A stretch of 11,330 nucleotides of DNA from JACOYH01 sp964469735 (GCA_964469735.1 CAYXYS010000020.1:1-11330); one strand, 5' to 3'; positions 1 to 6,137 are shown, counted from the first letter of the stretch. Translations and numbers: made by a program. Notes: generated by a model from the letters alone, not told the origin.

Positions 1-4
1 TATG

Positions 5-76
5 TCGGGGCGCTGGGAATCGAACCCAGTTCACAGGACCCCCAGCCCTGCATAATAACCAGTATACGACGCCCCG
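5..76 (-). tRNA. tRNA-Pro (anticodon GGG)
   Basis: Reads on the minus strand as a full cloverleaf of 72 nt including the discriminator. The acceptor stem CGGGGCG/CGCCCCG has 7 pairs and the T arm CUGGG-UUCGAUU-CCCAG is perfect. The anticodon stem CAGGG/UCCUG encloses the loop CUGGGGG, which gives anticodon GGG (plus-strand 41-43) with G37. The D arm has GG in the loop but one U-U mismatch in its stem. C1-G72 with A73 and G37 is the bacterial proline-tRNA identity pattern, supporting Pro for codons CCC/CCU. The 3' CCA is not encoded (A73 is followed by CAT), so a CCA-adding enzyme must complete it. It lies downstream of the bL28 gene on the same strand, 94 nt away. Confidence 0.95.
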
Positions 77-78
77 TA

Positions 79-169
79 TTGGAAGTTCCAAATATCAAAT
101 TACAAATCCCAAGCCCAAAGTATAAAATTTAATATTTCTTATAGTTTGTGATTTGTTGCTTGGGATTTG
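79..169. repeat. Heptad-like AT-rich repeat forming a long imperfect hairpin
   Basis: The stretch has a visible 7-nt rhythm (CCAAATA, TCAAATT, ACAAATC, CCAAGCC, CAAAGTA), and the second half carries the complementary rhythm (GTTTGTG, ATTTGTT, GCTTGGG, ATTTGGT). The two halves form a perfect 12-bp inverted repeat, CAAATCCCAAGC at 103-114 with GCTTGGGATTTG at 158-169. Inside it a second stem pairs 116-127 with 137-148 with two mismatches. A separate palindrome TTGGAA-G-TTCCAA sits at 79-91, close to the 5' end of the tRNA. On the minus strand the hairpin begins 1 nt after the bL28 stop codon. It could be a terminator or processing site for bL28, or a copy of a dispersed intergenic repeat; the sequence alone cannot decide. 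Confidence 0.6.
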
Positions 170-170
170 G

Positions 171-359
171 TCATTTCGCCTTCGCAAGGCGTTTGATGCA
201 TTTGGCGCAGGCCTTTACCCTTTTGCCCGAATCCAATTTTACCCATTGGAGATTGGGCTGCTGTTTTCTTTTGATGGTTGGGTTGAATTTACCGCGAAGT
301 TTTACGCGATTGTTGACCATCATGCCTGTTTTTCCGCATATTGCGCATTGTCTAGCCAT
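171..359 (-). CDS. rpmB: Large-subunit ribosomal protein bL28 (zinc-binding form)
   Basis: Encodes 62 residues, the usual short bL28 length. bL28 is a component of the 50S subunit. The start M-A-R-Q-C is typical of the family. The motif NNR, the segment around FNPTIKRKQQPNLQ, and two CxxC pairs (C5/C8 and C51/C54) mark the C+ form that should bind one zinc ion. An in-frame ATG six codons upstream (375-377) is less likely because family members begin at MAR. The gene ends with TGA exactly where bL28 proteins end, the only TGA stop among the complete genes here. There is no Shine-Dalgarno site before the start. It diverges from the protease gene with 27 nt between the two start codons, and tRNA-Pro lies downstream on the same strand. 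Confidence 0.93.
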   Translation of the reverse strand: MARQCAICGKTGMMVNNRVKLRGKFNPTIKRKQQPNLQWVKLDSGKRVKACAKCIKRLAKAK

Positions 360-381
360 ACGAGGATATGTTATCATAGAA

Positions 382-393
382 CCAGCATGCTGG
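382..393. repeat. 12-bp perfect palindrome at the protease start codon
   Basis: CCAGCATGCTGG is a perfect palindrome at the end of the 27-nt divergent spacer; its centre contains the ATG (387-389) chosen for the protease. It could be an operator acting on both divergent genes, or chance. No convincing promoter pair could be fitted around it on either strand. Confidence 0.4.
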
Positions 394-1001
394 CAATACT
401 TTCGCTCATAGTTTTATTTTTTTCCATAATGCTTCACGAAGTAGCTCACGGGAGCGTTGCTTTGCAATTGGGAGACCCGACAGCTAAGTACGCCGGCAGG
501 CTTACTTTGAATCCCATAAAACATATTGACCCTTTTGGAACGATTATTCTTCCCGTACTCCTTCTTTTGTTGACTGCCGGGCATGGGCCGATAATCGGGT
601 GGGCCAAACCCGTACCCATCAACCCCTTCAATTTCAGAGATCAAAGGTGGGGAACATTAAAGGTTTCTCTGGCCGGTCCGATAACGAATTTTTTGGTGGC
701 CATACTCTTCGGATTGGCAATCCGCTTCATCATCCTTCCCGAACCGGTGCTCTTTCTTTTCGGGATTATCGTTATTTACAATTTTGCCTGGGGGATATTC
801 AATTTGATTCCCATTCCTCCCCTGGACGGCTCCCATATTTTATTCTCCCTTCTCCCTTCGCAGTTCGACAAGCTTAAAATGTTTCTCCGGCAGTACAGTC
901 TTTTTATTCTGATATTCTTCATATTTTTTGGGCTGAACTGGATATTCCGGGGCGCTTCTCTGCTTTTTACTCTCGTTACCGGACAGAATTTTCTTTTCTA
1001 G
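387..1001 (+). CDS. Site-2 protease family membrane metalloprotease (peptidase M50)
   Basis: A 204-residue integral membrane zinc protease of the M50 family, which cleaves substrates within or near the membrane. The zinc motif HExxH is H17-E-V-A-H21. NLIPIPPLDG at 139-148 supplies the third ligand D147. Family signatures GDPTAKYAGRLTLNP (29-43), GWAKPVPINP (71-80) and AGPITN (96-101) are all present. Hydrophobic segments lie at about 2-16, 52-63, 97-117, 121-142 and 169-187. No PDZ domain is present, so it belongs to the compact subgroup rather than RseP-like proteases. The open frame extends upstream to 153, but that part is antisense to bL28 and does not resemble M50 proteins; ATG 387 leaves the usual short helix before HExxH. 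The physiological substrate is unknown. A TAG stop lies 2 nt before the uS12 promoter -35 box. Confidence 0.9.
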   Translation: MLAILSLIVLFFSIMLHEVAHGSVALQLGDPTAKYAGRLTLNPIKHIDPFGTIILPVLLLLLTAGHGPIIGWAKPVPINPFNFRDQRWGTLKVSLAGPITNFLVAILFGLAIRFIILPEPVLFLFGIIVIYNFAWGIFNLIPIPPLDGSHILFSLLPSQFDKLKMFLRQYSLFILIFFIFFGLNWIFRGASLLFTLVTGQNFLF

Positions 1002-1003
1002 CA

Positions 1004-1031
1004 TTGACAGTTTGGGCTAATTTGCTAAACT
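1004..1031 (+). promoter_or_regulatory. Promoter P1 for the str block (extended -10)
   Basis: TTGACA (1004-1009), a perfect -35 box, is followed after 16 nt by TAAACT (1026-1031), with TG-C just before it (extended -10). It begins 2 nt after the protease stop codon and about 130 nt before uS12. The tuf P1 promoter has the same TTGAC...TGC-TAAA layout. Confidence 0.6.
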
Positions 1032-1050
1032 TACAATCGAATAATAAAAT
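1022..1050 (+). promoter_or_regulatory. Possible second promoter P2 for the str block
   Basis: TTGCTA (1022-1027), a 17-nt spacer and TAAAAT (1045-1050) give a moderate sigma-70 match overlapping the -10 of P1. It would leave an AT-rich leader of about 78 nt before uS12. The leader (to 1134) is pyrimidine-rich near its end and has no Shine-Dalgarno site. Confidence 0.4.
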
Positions 1051-1134
1051 GACAATCTGAATTAAGAGAGGGAAGCCTCGATTTAACGGATTGCAAAGAG
1101 AAATCATTTTTTATTTTATCTTCAATTTTTAAAC

Positions 1135-1548
1135 ATGCCGACAATTAATCAATTGGTGAAAAAAGGAAGAAAGAAAACCCAGAAGAAGGACGCTTCGCCC
1201 GCCCTGACTTTTGGTTTTAACGTTTTAAAGAACAGGCCCGTTGAATACACTTCTCCTTTTAAGAGGGGGGTCTGCTTGAAAGTTTTCACGACTACTCCCA
1301 AAAAGCCTAACTCCGCCTTAAGAAAGGTGGCCAGGGTAAGATTAACCAACGGCATGGAAGTTACAGCCTACATTCCCGGCGAGGGGCACAATCTCCAGGA
1401 GCACTCAGTGGTGGTTATAAGGGGAGGAAGGGTCAAGGACCTTCCCGGGGTTAGATACCACGTGGTCAGGGGAGTTTTGGACTCTGCCGGAGTTGAAGGC
1501 AGGAAACAAGAAAGATCAAAATACGGAACTAAGAAATCTGCTAAATAA
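1135..1548 (+). CDS. rpsL: Small-subunit ribosomal protein uS12
   Basis: Encodes 137 residues and starts MPTINQLVKKGRKK, the family N terminus. uS12 sits at the 30S decoding centre and controls tRNA selection accuracy. The loop TTTPKKPNSALRK (52-64) is intact; K56 and K57 correspond to E. coli K42/K43, so no streptomycin-resistance substitution is seen there. GEGHNLQEHSVVVIRGGRVKDLPGVRYH contains the aspartate of the KDLPG loop that is methylthiolated in some bacteria. It is about 13 residues longer than E. coli uS12 because of an insertion near 23-41 before KRGVC; Firmicutes uS12 has a similarly long form. The start is preceded by TTTTTAAAC, with A at -3 and no Shine-Dalgarno site. First gene of the str block. 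Confidence 0.98.
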   Translation: MPTINQLVKKGRKKTQKKDASPALTFGFNVLKNRPVEYTSPFKRGVCLKVFTTTPKKPNSALRKVARVRLTNGMEVTAYIPGEGHNLQEHSVVVIRGGRVKDLPGVRYHVVRGVLDSAGVEGRKQERSKYGTKKSAK

Positions 1549-1634
1549 TGAGGATAATAAATTATCCAAATAATCGCTTCATTCGATTAAAATAAAAACA
1601 AGTTTTAATTTTTCTCTCATTAGTAATTATAATT
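1549..1634 (+). promoter_or_regulatory. Structured uS12-uS7 spacer, possible autoregulatory site
   Basis: This 86-nt spacer holds three perfect inverted repeats in a row. The first is GGATAAT-AA-ATTATCC (1552-1567). The second is TAATCG (1571-1576) with CGATTA (1584-1589) around a 7-nt loop. The third is ATTAAAA (1586-1592) with TTTTAAT (1603-1609), which competes with the second. In E. coli the uS12-uS7 spacer of nearly 100 nt is the mRNA site bound by uS7 for feedback control. The size and position here are similar, so a comparable role is an inference; the sequence itself is not obviously alike. Confidence 0.45.
1552..1573 (+). repeat. Hairpin element, copy 1 (S12-S7 spacer)
   Basis: GGATAATAAATTATCC followed by AAATAA begins 3 nt after the uS12 stop codon. 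Copy 2 in the uL2-uS19 spacer (8750-8771) matches at 21 of 22 positions; the single change turns an A-U pair into G-U, so the stem is preserved. Both copies come just after a stop codon. Confidence 0.75.
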
Positions 1635-2105
1635 ATGGCAAGAGGCAAAAAAACTGAAAAAAGAGTTCCGGCCCCAGACCCCGTTTACCAAAGCGTTAAG
1701 GTTGCTAAATTTATCAACAACGTGATGGAAAGAGGGAAAAAGTCCGTGGCCAGGAAAATAGTCTATGACGCTTTTGAGATTATAAAAGAAAAAACCAAAA
1801 AAGAGCCTTTGGAGATTTTTGAGTTAGCCATAAGGAACGCTTCGCCTCTTTTGGAAATTAAGCCCAAGAGAGTCGGGGGAGCCACTTATCAGGTTCCCAG
1901 GGAAGTGAGAGGGGACCGAAAGCAAGCATTGGCTTTTCGCTGGATAATCGAAGCTGCCAGGTCGGGGAAGGGAAGAGCTATGGCGCAAAAGCTGGCTGAC
2001 GAGCTTATGGCTTCGGCTAAAAACGAAGGCTCTGCCGTTAGAAAAAAAGAAAATACCCATAAGATGGCCGAGGCCAACAGGGCTTTCGCCCATTTCTCCT
2101 GGTAA
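1635..2105 (+). CDS. rpsG: Small-subunit ribosomal protein uS7
   Basis: 156 residues, the standard bacterial length, starting MARGKK and ending AFAHFSW close to the family's usual FAHFRW end. uS7 is a primary binder of the 3' major domain of 16S rRNA, nucleates 30S head assembly and lines the E site. Conserved blocks include DPVYQSVKVAKFINNVMERGKKSVA, NASPLLEIKPKRVGGATYQVP (the hairpin region) and RWIIEAAR. The start is preceded by AATTATAATT; this contains TATAAT (1628-1633), but that is too close to the ATG to be its promoter. No Shine-Dalgarno site, A at -3. EF-G follows 8 nt after the stop, so the two genes are surely co-transcribed. Confidence 0.98.
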   Translation: MARGKKTEKRVPAPDPVYQSVKVAKFINNVMERGKKSVARKIVYDAFEIIKEKTKKEPLEIFELAIRNASPLLEIKPKRVGGATYQVPREVRGDRKQALAFRWIIEAARSGKGRAMAQKLADELMASAKNEGSAVRKKENTHKMAEANRAFAHFSW

Positions 2106-2113
2106 AAAATACT

Positions 2114-4219
2114 ATGCCTAGAACTTATCCTATAGAAAAAGTAAGGGATATTGGGATTATTGCCCATATCGACGCAGGGAAAACAACCGTTTCGGAGCGG
2201 ATTTTGTTTTACACCGGAATTTCCCATAAAATCGGGGAAGTTCACGAAGGGGCTGCAATTATGGACTGGATGGAGCAGGAAAGAGAGAGGGGGATTACAA
2301 TTACTTCCGCAGCCACCACCTGTTTTTGGACTCCGATCGGAAAGGAAAAAACAAAAGAAAACGAATACAGAATCAATATTATCGACACTCCCGGACACAT
2401 TGACTTTACCGCCGAAGTCCAGAGATCTTTGAGGGTTTTAGACGGAGCAGTGGTTGTTTTCGACGGAGTTGCGGGAGTTGAGCCTCAATCTGAAACCGTT
2501 TGGAGGCAGGCTGACAAGTATGAGGTTTCCAGAATTTGCTTTATAAACAAACTGGACAGAATGGGAGCCAATTTTGAAAAGAGCCTGGAGAGTATTTTAC
2601 GCAAGCTCACACCCAATGCCATAGCCATGCATTTGCCGATTGGCCTTGAAGATAAGCTTGAGGGAACAGTGGACCTTCTTAAGATGAAGGCCATATATTA
2701 CGGAGGGGATTTCGGCCAAATCATAGAAGAAAAAGAAATTCCTGAAAGTATGTTAGAGGAAGCCAAAAAATGGAGGGGAAAGCTGGTTGAGAGGATAGCT
2801 GCTGAAGACGAAGCCCTATTAAACGAATATTTGGCCGGCAATGAAATTCCCCTTGAGGAACTGAAAAAGGCGCTGAGGAAAGCCGTTCTGGAATATAAGT
2901 TAGTGCCTGTTTTTTGCGGATCAGCTCTTAAGAATAAAGGAGTCCAGGCTGTGCTTGACGGCGTAGTTGACTATCTGCCTAGCCCGACAGAAGTTCCGCC
3001 GGTAGAGGGAATTGATCCCAAAACCGAGGAAACCATAACCAGGGAGGCCGATGATAACGCTCCTTTTGCCGCTTTAGCATTTAAGGTGGCTACAGACCCT
3101 TACGTGGGAACTTTAACCTTCTTTAGAATATATTCCGGAACGCTTAAAAAAGGCTCTTACGTTTTAAACACTACTACCGGAGAAAAAGAAAGAATTGGCC
3201 GAATTTTAAGGATGCACTCTGCCGAGAGGGAAGAAGTCGAAGAGCTTTACGCTGGCGATATAGCTGCAACAGTGGGATTGAAAAATACCAGTACCGGACA
3301 TACCCTCTGCGACGAGAATCATCCTATCGTGCTCGAGAAAATTACTTTCCCCGAACCCGTTATTTCAATTAGAATTGAGCCGAAAACCAAAGCTGACCAG
3401 GAAAAGATGGGAATAGCTTTAAGGAGGCTGGCCGATGAAGACCCAACCTTCCGCGTTCAGAGCGATCCTGATACCGGGGAAACATTGATATCCGGTATGG
3501 GAGAGTTGCACTTGGATATTTTAGTGGATAGAATGAGAAGGGAATTCAAGGTGGAGGCCAGCGTTGGCAGGCCCCAGGTTGCTTATAAGGAAACCGTTAA
3601 ACAGGAAGCTGAGGCTGAAAGCAAATACGTTAAACAGTCTGGAGGAAGGGGACAATATGGACACGTCTATTTGAGGGTTGCCCCCAAGGAAAGAGGAGAG
3701 GGCTTTGAATTTTTAAACGAAATCAAAGGAGGAGTAATTCCCCAGGAATACATCCCTGCAGTTGAAAAGGGAGTTAAAGAAGCCATGGACAGAGGAGTTG
3801 TTGCCGGATATCCCATGATAGATATGCAAGCCGCCCTTTTTGACGGCTCTTATCATGAAGTCGATTCTTCGGAAGTTGCCTTCAAAATAGCCGGCGCCCA
3901 AGCTTTTCACGAAGCTGCCAAAAGAGCCAAGCCCGTGCTTTTAGAGCCGATTATGAAGCTAGAAGTGGTTATTCCCGAAGAATTTTTTGGCGACACTATT
4001 GGAGACCTTTCAGCTAGAAGGGGGAAAATAGAAGAAACATCGGATAGGCTCAATATGAAGGTGATAGACGCCAAGGTTCCTTTGTCTGAGATGTTCGGCT
4101 ATGCCACATCGCTAAGGTCGATGACCGAGGGAAGAGGAACTTTCGTTATGGAATTCGATAATTACGAAGAGGTTCCCGCCAATGTGGCCCAGGAGATTAT
4201 AGAAGGAAAAAGAAGGTAA
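2114..4219 (+). CDS. fusA: Elongation factor G
   Basis: A 701-residue translational GTPase that drives translocation of tRNA and mRNA and, with RRF, ribosome recycling. G motifs are complete: P loop A17HIDAGKT24, switch I RGITI 59-63, switch II DTPGH 91-95 and NKLD 145-148. Domain II starts near PFAALAFKVATDPYVG. Domain IV carries QSGGRGQYGHV, and the C-terminal part ends GRGTFVMEFDNYEEVP followed by a short basic tail. Length is normal for bacterial EF-G. The insert GKEKTKENEYRI (76-87) before switch II is slightly charged but within family variation. The start is preceded by AAAATACT, 8 nt after uS7, without a Shine-Dalgarno site. There is no sign of a second EF-G paralogue. The uncharacterised small gene follows after 6 nt. 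Confidence 0.98.
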   Translation: MPRTYPIEKVRDIGIIAHIDAGKTTVSERILFYTGISHKIGEVHEGAAIMDWMEQERERGITITSAATTCFWTPIGKEKTKENEYRINIIDTPGHIDFTAEVQRSLRVLDGAVVVFDGVAGVEPQSETVWRQADKYEVSRICFINKLDRMGANFEKSLESILRKLTPNAIAMHLPIGLEDKLEGTVDLLKMKAIYYGGDFGQIIEEKEIPESMLEEAKKWRGKLVERIAAEDEALLNEYLAGNEIPLEELKKALRKAVLEYKLVPVFCGSALKNKGVQAVLDGVVDYLPSPTEVPPVEGIDPKTEETITREADDNAPFAALAFKVATDPYVGTLTFFRIYSGTLKKGSYVLNTTTGEKERIGRILRMHSAEREEVEELYAGDIAATVGLKNTSTGHTLCDENHPIVLEKITFPEPVISIRIEPKTKADQEKMGIALRRLADEDPTFRVQSDPDTGETLISGMGELHLDILVDRMRREFKVEASVGRPQVAYKETVKQEAEAESKYVKQSGGRGQYGHVYLRVAPKERGEGFEFLNEIKGGVIPQEYIPAVEKGVKEAMDRGVVAGYPMIDMQAALFDGSYHEVDSSEVAFKIAGAQAFHEAAKRAKPVLLEPIMKLEVVIPEEFFGDTIGDLSARRGKIEETSDRLNMKVIDAKVPLSEMFGYATSLRSMTEGRGTFVMEFDNYEEVPANVAQEIIEGKRR

Positions 4220-4225
4220 TATATT

Positions 4226-4438
4226 ATGGACCTGAACGAGATTAAAAAAATAGTTAAAGCGGACGGCGGCAAATTCATCATTATAGAAAACGGAGAGCCA
4301 ATTATGGTGGTCACCAGCTTTGAGGAATACAAGAAGAAATTGGGCCTAAGCAAGAATGATTTTGAGAAAAAAGACAGAAAAGAGATACCCGAAGAGCTCA
4401 AAGAGGAAGAGTTGAAGGTTGAAGATTTGCCGCTGTAG
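4226..4438 (+). CDS. Small Phd/YefM-antitoxin-like protein of unknown function
   Basis: A 70-residue acidic protein placed 6 nt after fusA. The segment GKFIIIENGEPIMVVTSFEEYKKKL (split here as GKFIIIENGEPIM, 15-27, and VVTSFEEYKKKL, 28-39) resembles the beta-hairpin and following helix of Phd/YefM antitoxins, whose typical form is an I-I-x-x-N-G-x-P-V-A-V-L-V-x-x-x-x-Y pattern. The N-terminal helix LNEIKKIVKADG replaces the usual DNA-binding start and is shorter. The C-terminal third (46-70) is rich in Glu and Lys and looks disordered. No toxin gene is next to it, so a classical toxin-antitoxin role is not supported. AAGGT lies 9 nt before the ATG, one of the few SD-like sites here. Its place between fusA and tuf suggests co-expression with translation factors. 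Function unknown; the fold assignment is an inference. Confidence 0.75.
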   Translation: MDLNEIKKIVKADGGKFIIIENGEPIMVVTSFEEYKKKLGLSKNDFEKKDRKEIPEELKEEELKVEDLPL

Positions 4439-4460
4439 CCTGCCCGCCGGCAGGTAGGCT
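4437..4460. repeat. GC-rich palindromic element after the small gene
   Basis: Starts inside the TAG stop of the small gene. CCTGCC (4439-4444) pairs with GGCAGG (4449-4454) around CGCC, and AGCC (4437-4440) can instead pair with GGCT (4457-4460), so two nested foldings compete. It is much richer in GC than its surroundings and lacks a T run, so it is a poor intrinsic terminator. I recall CCTGCC/GGCAGG palindromes as common dispersed repeats in Parcubacteria genomes, but cannot check that here. Confidence 0.6.
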
Positions 4461-4488
4461 TGACGTTTTACTTGATTCCTGCTAAATT
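4460..4488 (+). promoter_or_regulatory. tuf promoter P1 (extended -10)
   Basis: TTGACG (4460-4465), a 17-nt spacer, then TAAATT (4483-4488) preceded by TG-C. The -35 abuts the GC-rich palindrome, so transcription of tuf restarts right after that element. The same extended layout is seen at the uS12 promoter. Confidence 0.55.
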
Positions 4489-4500
4489 AACATTGAAATG

Positions 4501-4531
4501 AATTAAAAAAGATTGACTTTCTTTTTTAATT
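4501..4531. repeat. 11-bp perfect inverted repeat overlapping tuf P2
   Basis: AATTAAAAAAG (4501-4511) and CTTTTTTAATT (4521-4531) are exact reverse complements with a 9-nt loop that holds most of the -35 box of P2. It could be a weak AT-rich terminator working in both directions, or an operator. Confidence 0.5.
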
Positions 4532-4540
4532 TAATAAAAT
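4513..4540 (+). promoter_or_regulatory. tuf promoter P2
   Basis: TTGACT (4513-4518), a 16-nt spacer and TAAAAT (4535-4540) give 5 of 6 matches in each box. The expected start, near 4547, falls inside a 15-bp palindrome TAATTAG-T-CTAATTA (4543-4557). The leader before EF-Tu would be about 30 nt, without a Shine-Dalgarno site. Confidence 0.6.
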
Positions 4541-4577
4541 AATAATTAGTCTAATTAATAATTAATAGTCAAAAAAC

Positions 4578-5777
4578 ATGGCAGAAAAAGAAAAATTTGT
4601 CAGGGGGAAACCCCACGTTAACGTCGGTACCATCGGCCACGTCGACCATGGTAAGACCACTCTGACTGCAGCTATCCTTCACATATTAAACCTGAAAGGA
4701 TACAATGTTTCAGAGAAAAATGTAGACCAGATTGATTCGGCTCCCGAGGAAAAAGCCAGGGGGCTGACGATATCCGTTTCTCACTTAGAGTACGAATCCG
4801 AGAAGAGGCATTATGCTCACATCGACTGTCCGGGACACGCCGACTACATTAAGAACATGATTACCGGAGCCGCTCAAATGGACGGCGGAATATTGGTAGT
4901 TTCCGCTCCGGACGGCCCCATGCCCCAGACCAGGGAACATATCCTTTTGGCCTACCAGGTAGGATTACCTTCAATAGTCGTGTTTCTAAACAAATGCGAC
5001 GCTGTTGATGATCCGGAAATCATTGATTTGGTGGAGTCTGAGGTAAGAGAGCTTCTGAAGAAATACAAATTCCCGGGAGACGAAGTTCCGGTTATCAGAG
5101 GTTCCGCTATAAAAGCCTTAGAATGCAAATCAGCGGATGAAGAAGCCGCCAAGCCTATTTTGGATTTAGTCCAAGCTATGGATGAATACATACCCGAGCC
5201 CGTTAGAGAAACAGACAAGCCCTTCTTGCTGGCAGTAGAGGACGTATTCACTATTGAAGGAAGGGGAACTGTTGCCACGGGAAGAATTGAGAGGGGATTG
5301 GTTCATCCTAACGACGAAGTTGAATTAATCGGAATCAAGCCGACTCAGAAGACTACCGCTGTCAGCGTTGAGATGTTCAACAAACTGCTTGATGAAGGTG
5401 TTGCCGGCGACAATGTCGGAATTCTGCTTCGAGGATTAAAGAAAGAAGACGTAGAAAGAGGGCAAGTATTGGCCAAACCCGGCTCAATTACCCCTCATAC
5501 GGAATTTGAAGCCGAAGTTTATATTCTAACCAAAGAAGAAGGGGGACGCCACACTCCGTTTTTTACCGGGTACAAACCCCAGTTTTACATTCGAACTACT
5601 GATGTCACGGGCGACGTCACATTGCCCGAGGGAACCGAGATGGTTATGCCCGGAGATACAGTCAATTTCCAGGTTAAATTGATCGCTCCAGTAGCCATGG
5701 AGGAACAGCAAAGGTTCGCTATTAGAGAGGGAGGAAAGACCGTCGGAGCCGGAGTGGTAACTAAGATCATTAAGTAA
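4578..5777 (+). CDS. tuf: Elongation factor Tu
   Basis: A 399-residue GTPase that delivers aminoacyl-tRNA to the ribosomal A site. P loop G20HVDHGKT27, switch I RGLTI 61-65 with the Mg-binding threonine kept (the usual Ile is Leu), DCPGH 83-87 with the catalytic His87, NKCD 138-141 and SAIKAL from 176 are all present. Domains 2 and 3 are full length (GRGTVATGRIERG from 228, RHTPFFTGYKPQFY in domain 3) and the protein ends GAGVVTKIIK. Small differences from E. coli include LLAYQVGLP where LLGRQVGVP is usual. The start follows AGTCAAAAAAC with A at -3. It is preceded by its own tandem promoters, which suggests extra expression relative to the str block, and uS10 follows after 18 nt. Confidence 0.98.
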   Translation: MAEKEKFVRGKPHVNVGTIGHVDHGKTTLTAAILHILNLKGYNVSEKNVDQIDSAPEEKARGLTISVSHLEYESEKRHYAHIDCPGHADYIKNMITGAAQMDGGILVVSAPDGPMPQTREHILLAYQVGLPSIVVFLNKCDAVDDPEIIDLVESEVRELLKKYKFPGDEVPVIRGSAIKALECKSADEEAAKPILDLVQAMDEYIPEPVRETDKPFLLAVEDVFTIEGRGTVATGRIERGLVHPNDEVELIGIKPTQKTTAVSVEMFNKLLDEGVAGDNVGILLRGLKKEDVERGQVLAKPGSITPHTEFEAEVYILTKEEGGRHTPFFTGYKPQFYIRTTDVTGDVTLPEGTEMVMPGDTVNFQVKLIAPVAMEEQQRFAIREGGKTVGAGVVTKIIK

Positions 5778-5795
5778 GGGATATAGCTGGCAAAG

Positions 5796-6137
5796 ATGGC
5801 GCAGAAGAAAAAAGGTGCATCAGCAGAAGGAACCAAGTCCAAGCTTAGGATTAAGCTTAGGGCTTATGATCACAAAGTGATTGACAACAGCGCTCGACAG
5901 ATTGTTGAGACCGCTTTGCGTTACGGGGCCGAAGTTTCAGGCCCCGTTCCTTTGCCTACGGAAACCAGAAAATATACGGTCAATCGCTCCACTTTCGTTC
6001 ATAAGGACGCCAGAGAGCAGTATGAAATGAGGACCCACAAGAGGCTGATTGACATAATGAACCCCAATCCGAGGATTATTGACGCGCTAATGAACCTGAC
6101 TTTGCCGGCAGGAGTGGACATTGAGATTAAAATGTAG
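5796..6137 (+). CDS. rpsJ: Small-subunit ribosomal protein uS10
   Basis: 113 residues. After a basic N-terminal extension of about 12 residues (MAQKKKGASAEG), the family core KLRIKLRAYDHKVIDNSARQIVETA begins. Later blocks GPVPLPTETRKYTV, KDAREQYEMRTHKRLIDI and the end LPAGVDIEIKM are typical. uS10 packs in the 30S head, and in bacteria with NusB also joins the antitermination complex. It follows tuf by 18 nt and so sits at the end of the str block; the uL3 promoter begins just beyond its stop, so the usual S10-L3 linkage is partly uncoupled here. The start is preceded by GGCAAAG with A at -3. Confidence 0.97.
   Translation: MAQKKKGASAEGTKSKLRIKLRAYDHKVIDNSARQIVETALRYGAEVSGPVPLPTETRKYTVNRSTFVHKDAREQYEMRTHKRLIDIMNPNPRIIDALMNLTLPAGVDIEIKM

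Noticed and set aside
171..173. TGA read as glycine (alternative genetic code)
   Set aside because: bL28 ends at this TGA at the normal family length, and no in-frame TGA occurs in any other gene here.
360..377. Longer bL28 start at 377 and a TATGAT box at 372-377 (minus strand) as its promoter
   Set aside because: bL28 proteins begin at MAR; the TATGAT box has no acceptable -35 at the right distance.
153..386. Upstream extension of the protease frame to 153
   Set aside because: It is antisense to the clear bL28 gene, is not membrane-protease-like, and M50 proteins of this subgroup start shortly before HExxH.
1628..1633. Perfect TATAAT before uS7 as a promoter
   Set aside because: It ends 1 nt before the ATG, would start transcription inside the gene, and lacks a -35 box.
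5842..5864. Repeated AAGCTTAGG inside uS10
   Set aside because: Explained by the repeated Lys-Leu-Arg codons of the conserved protein.
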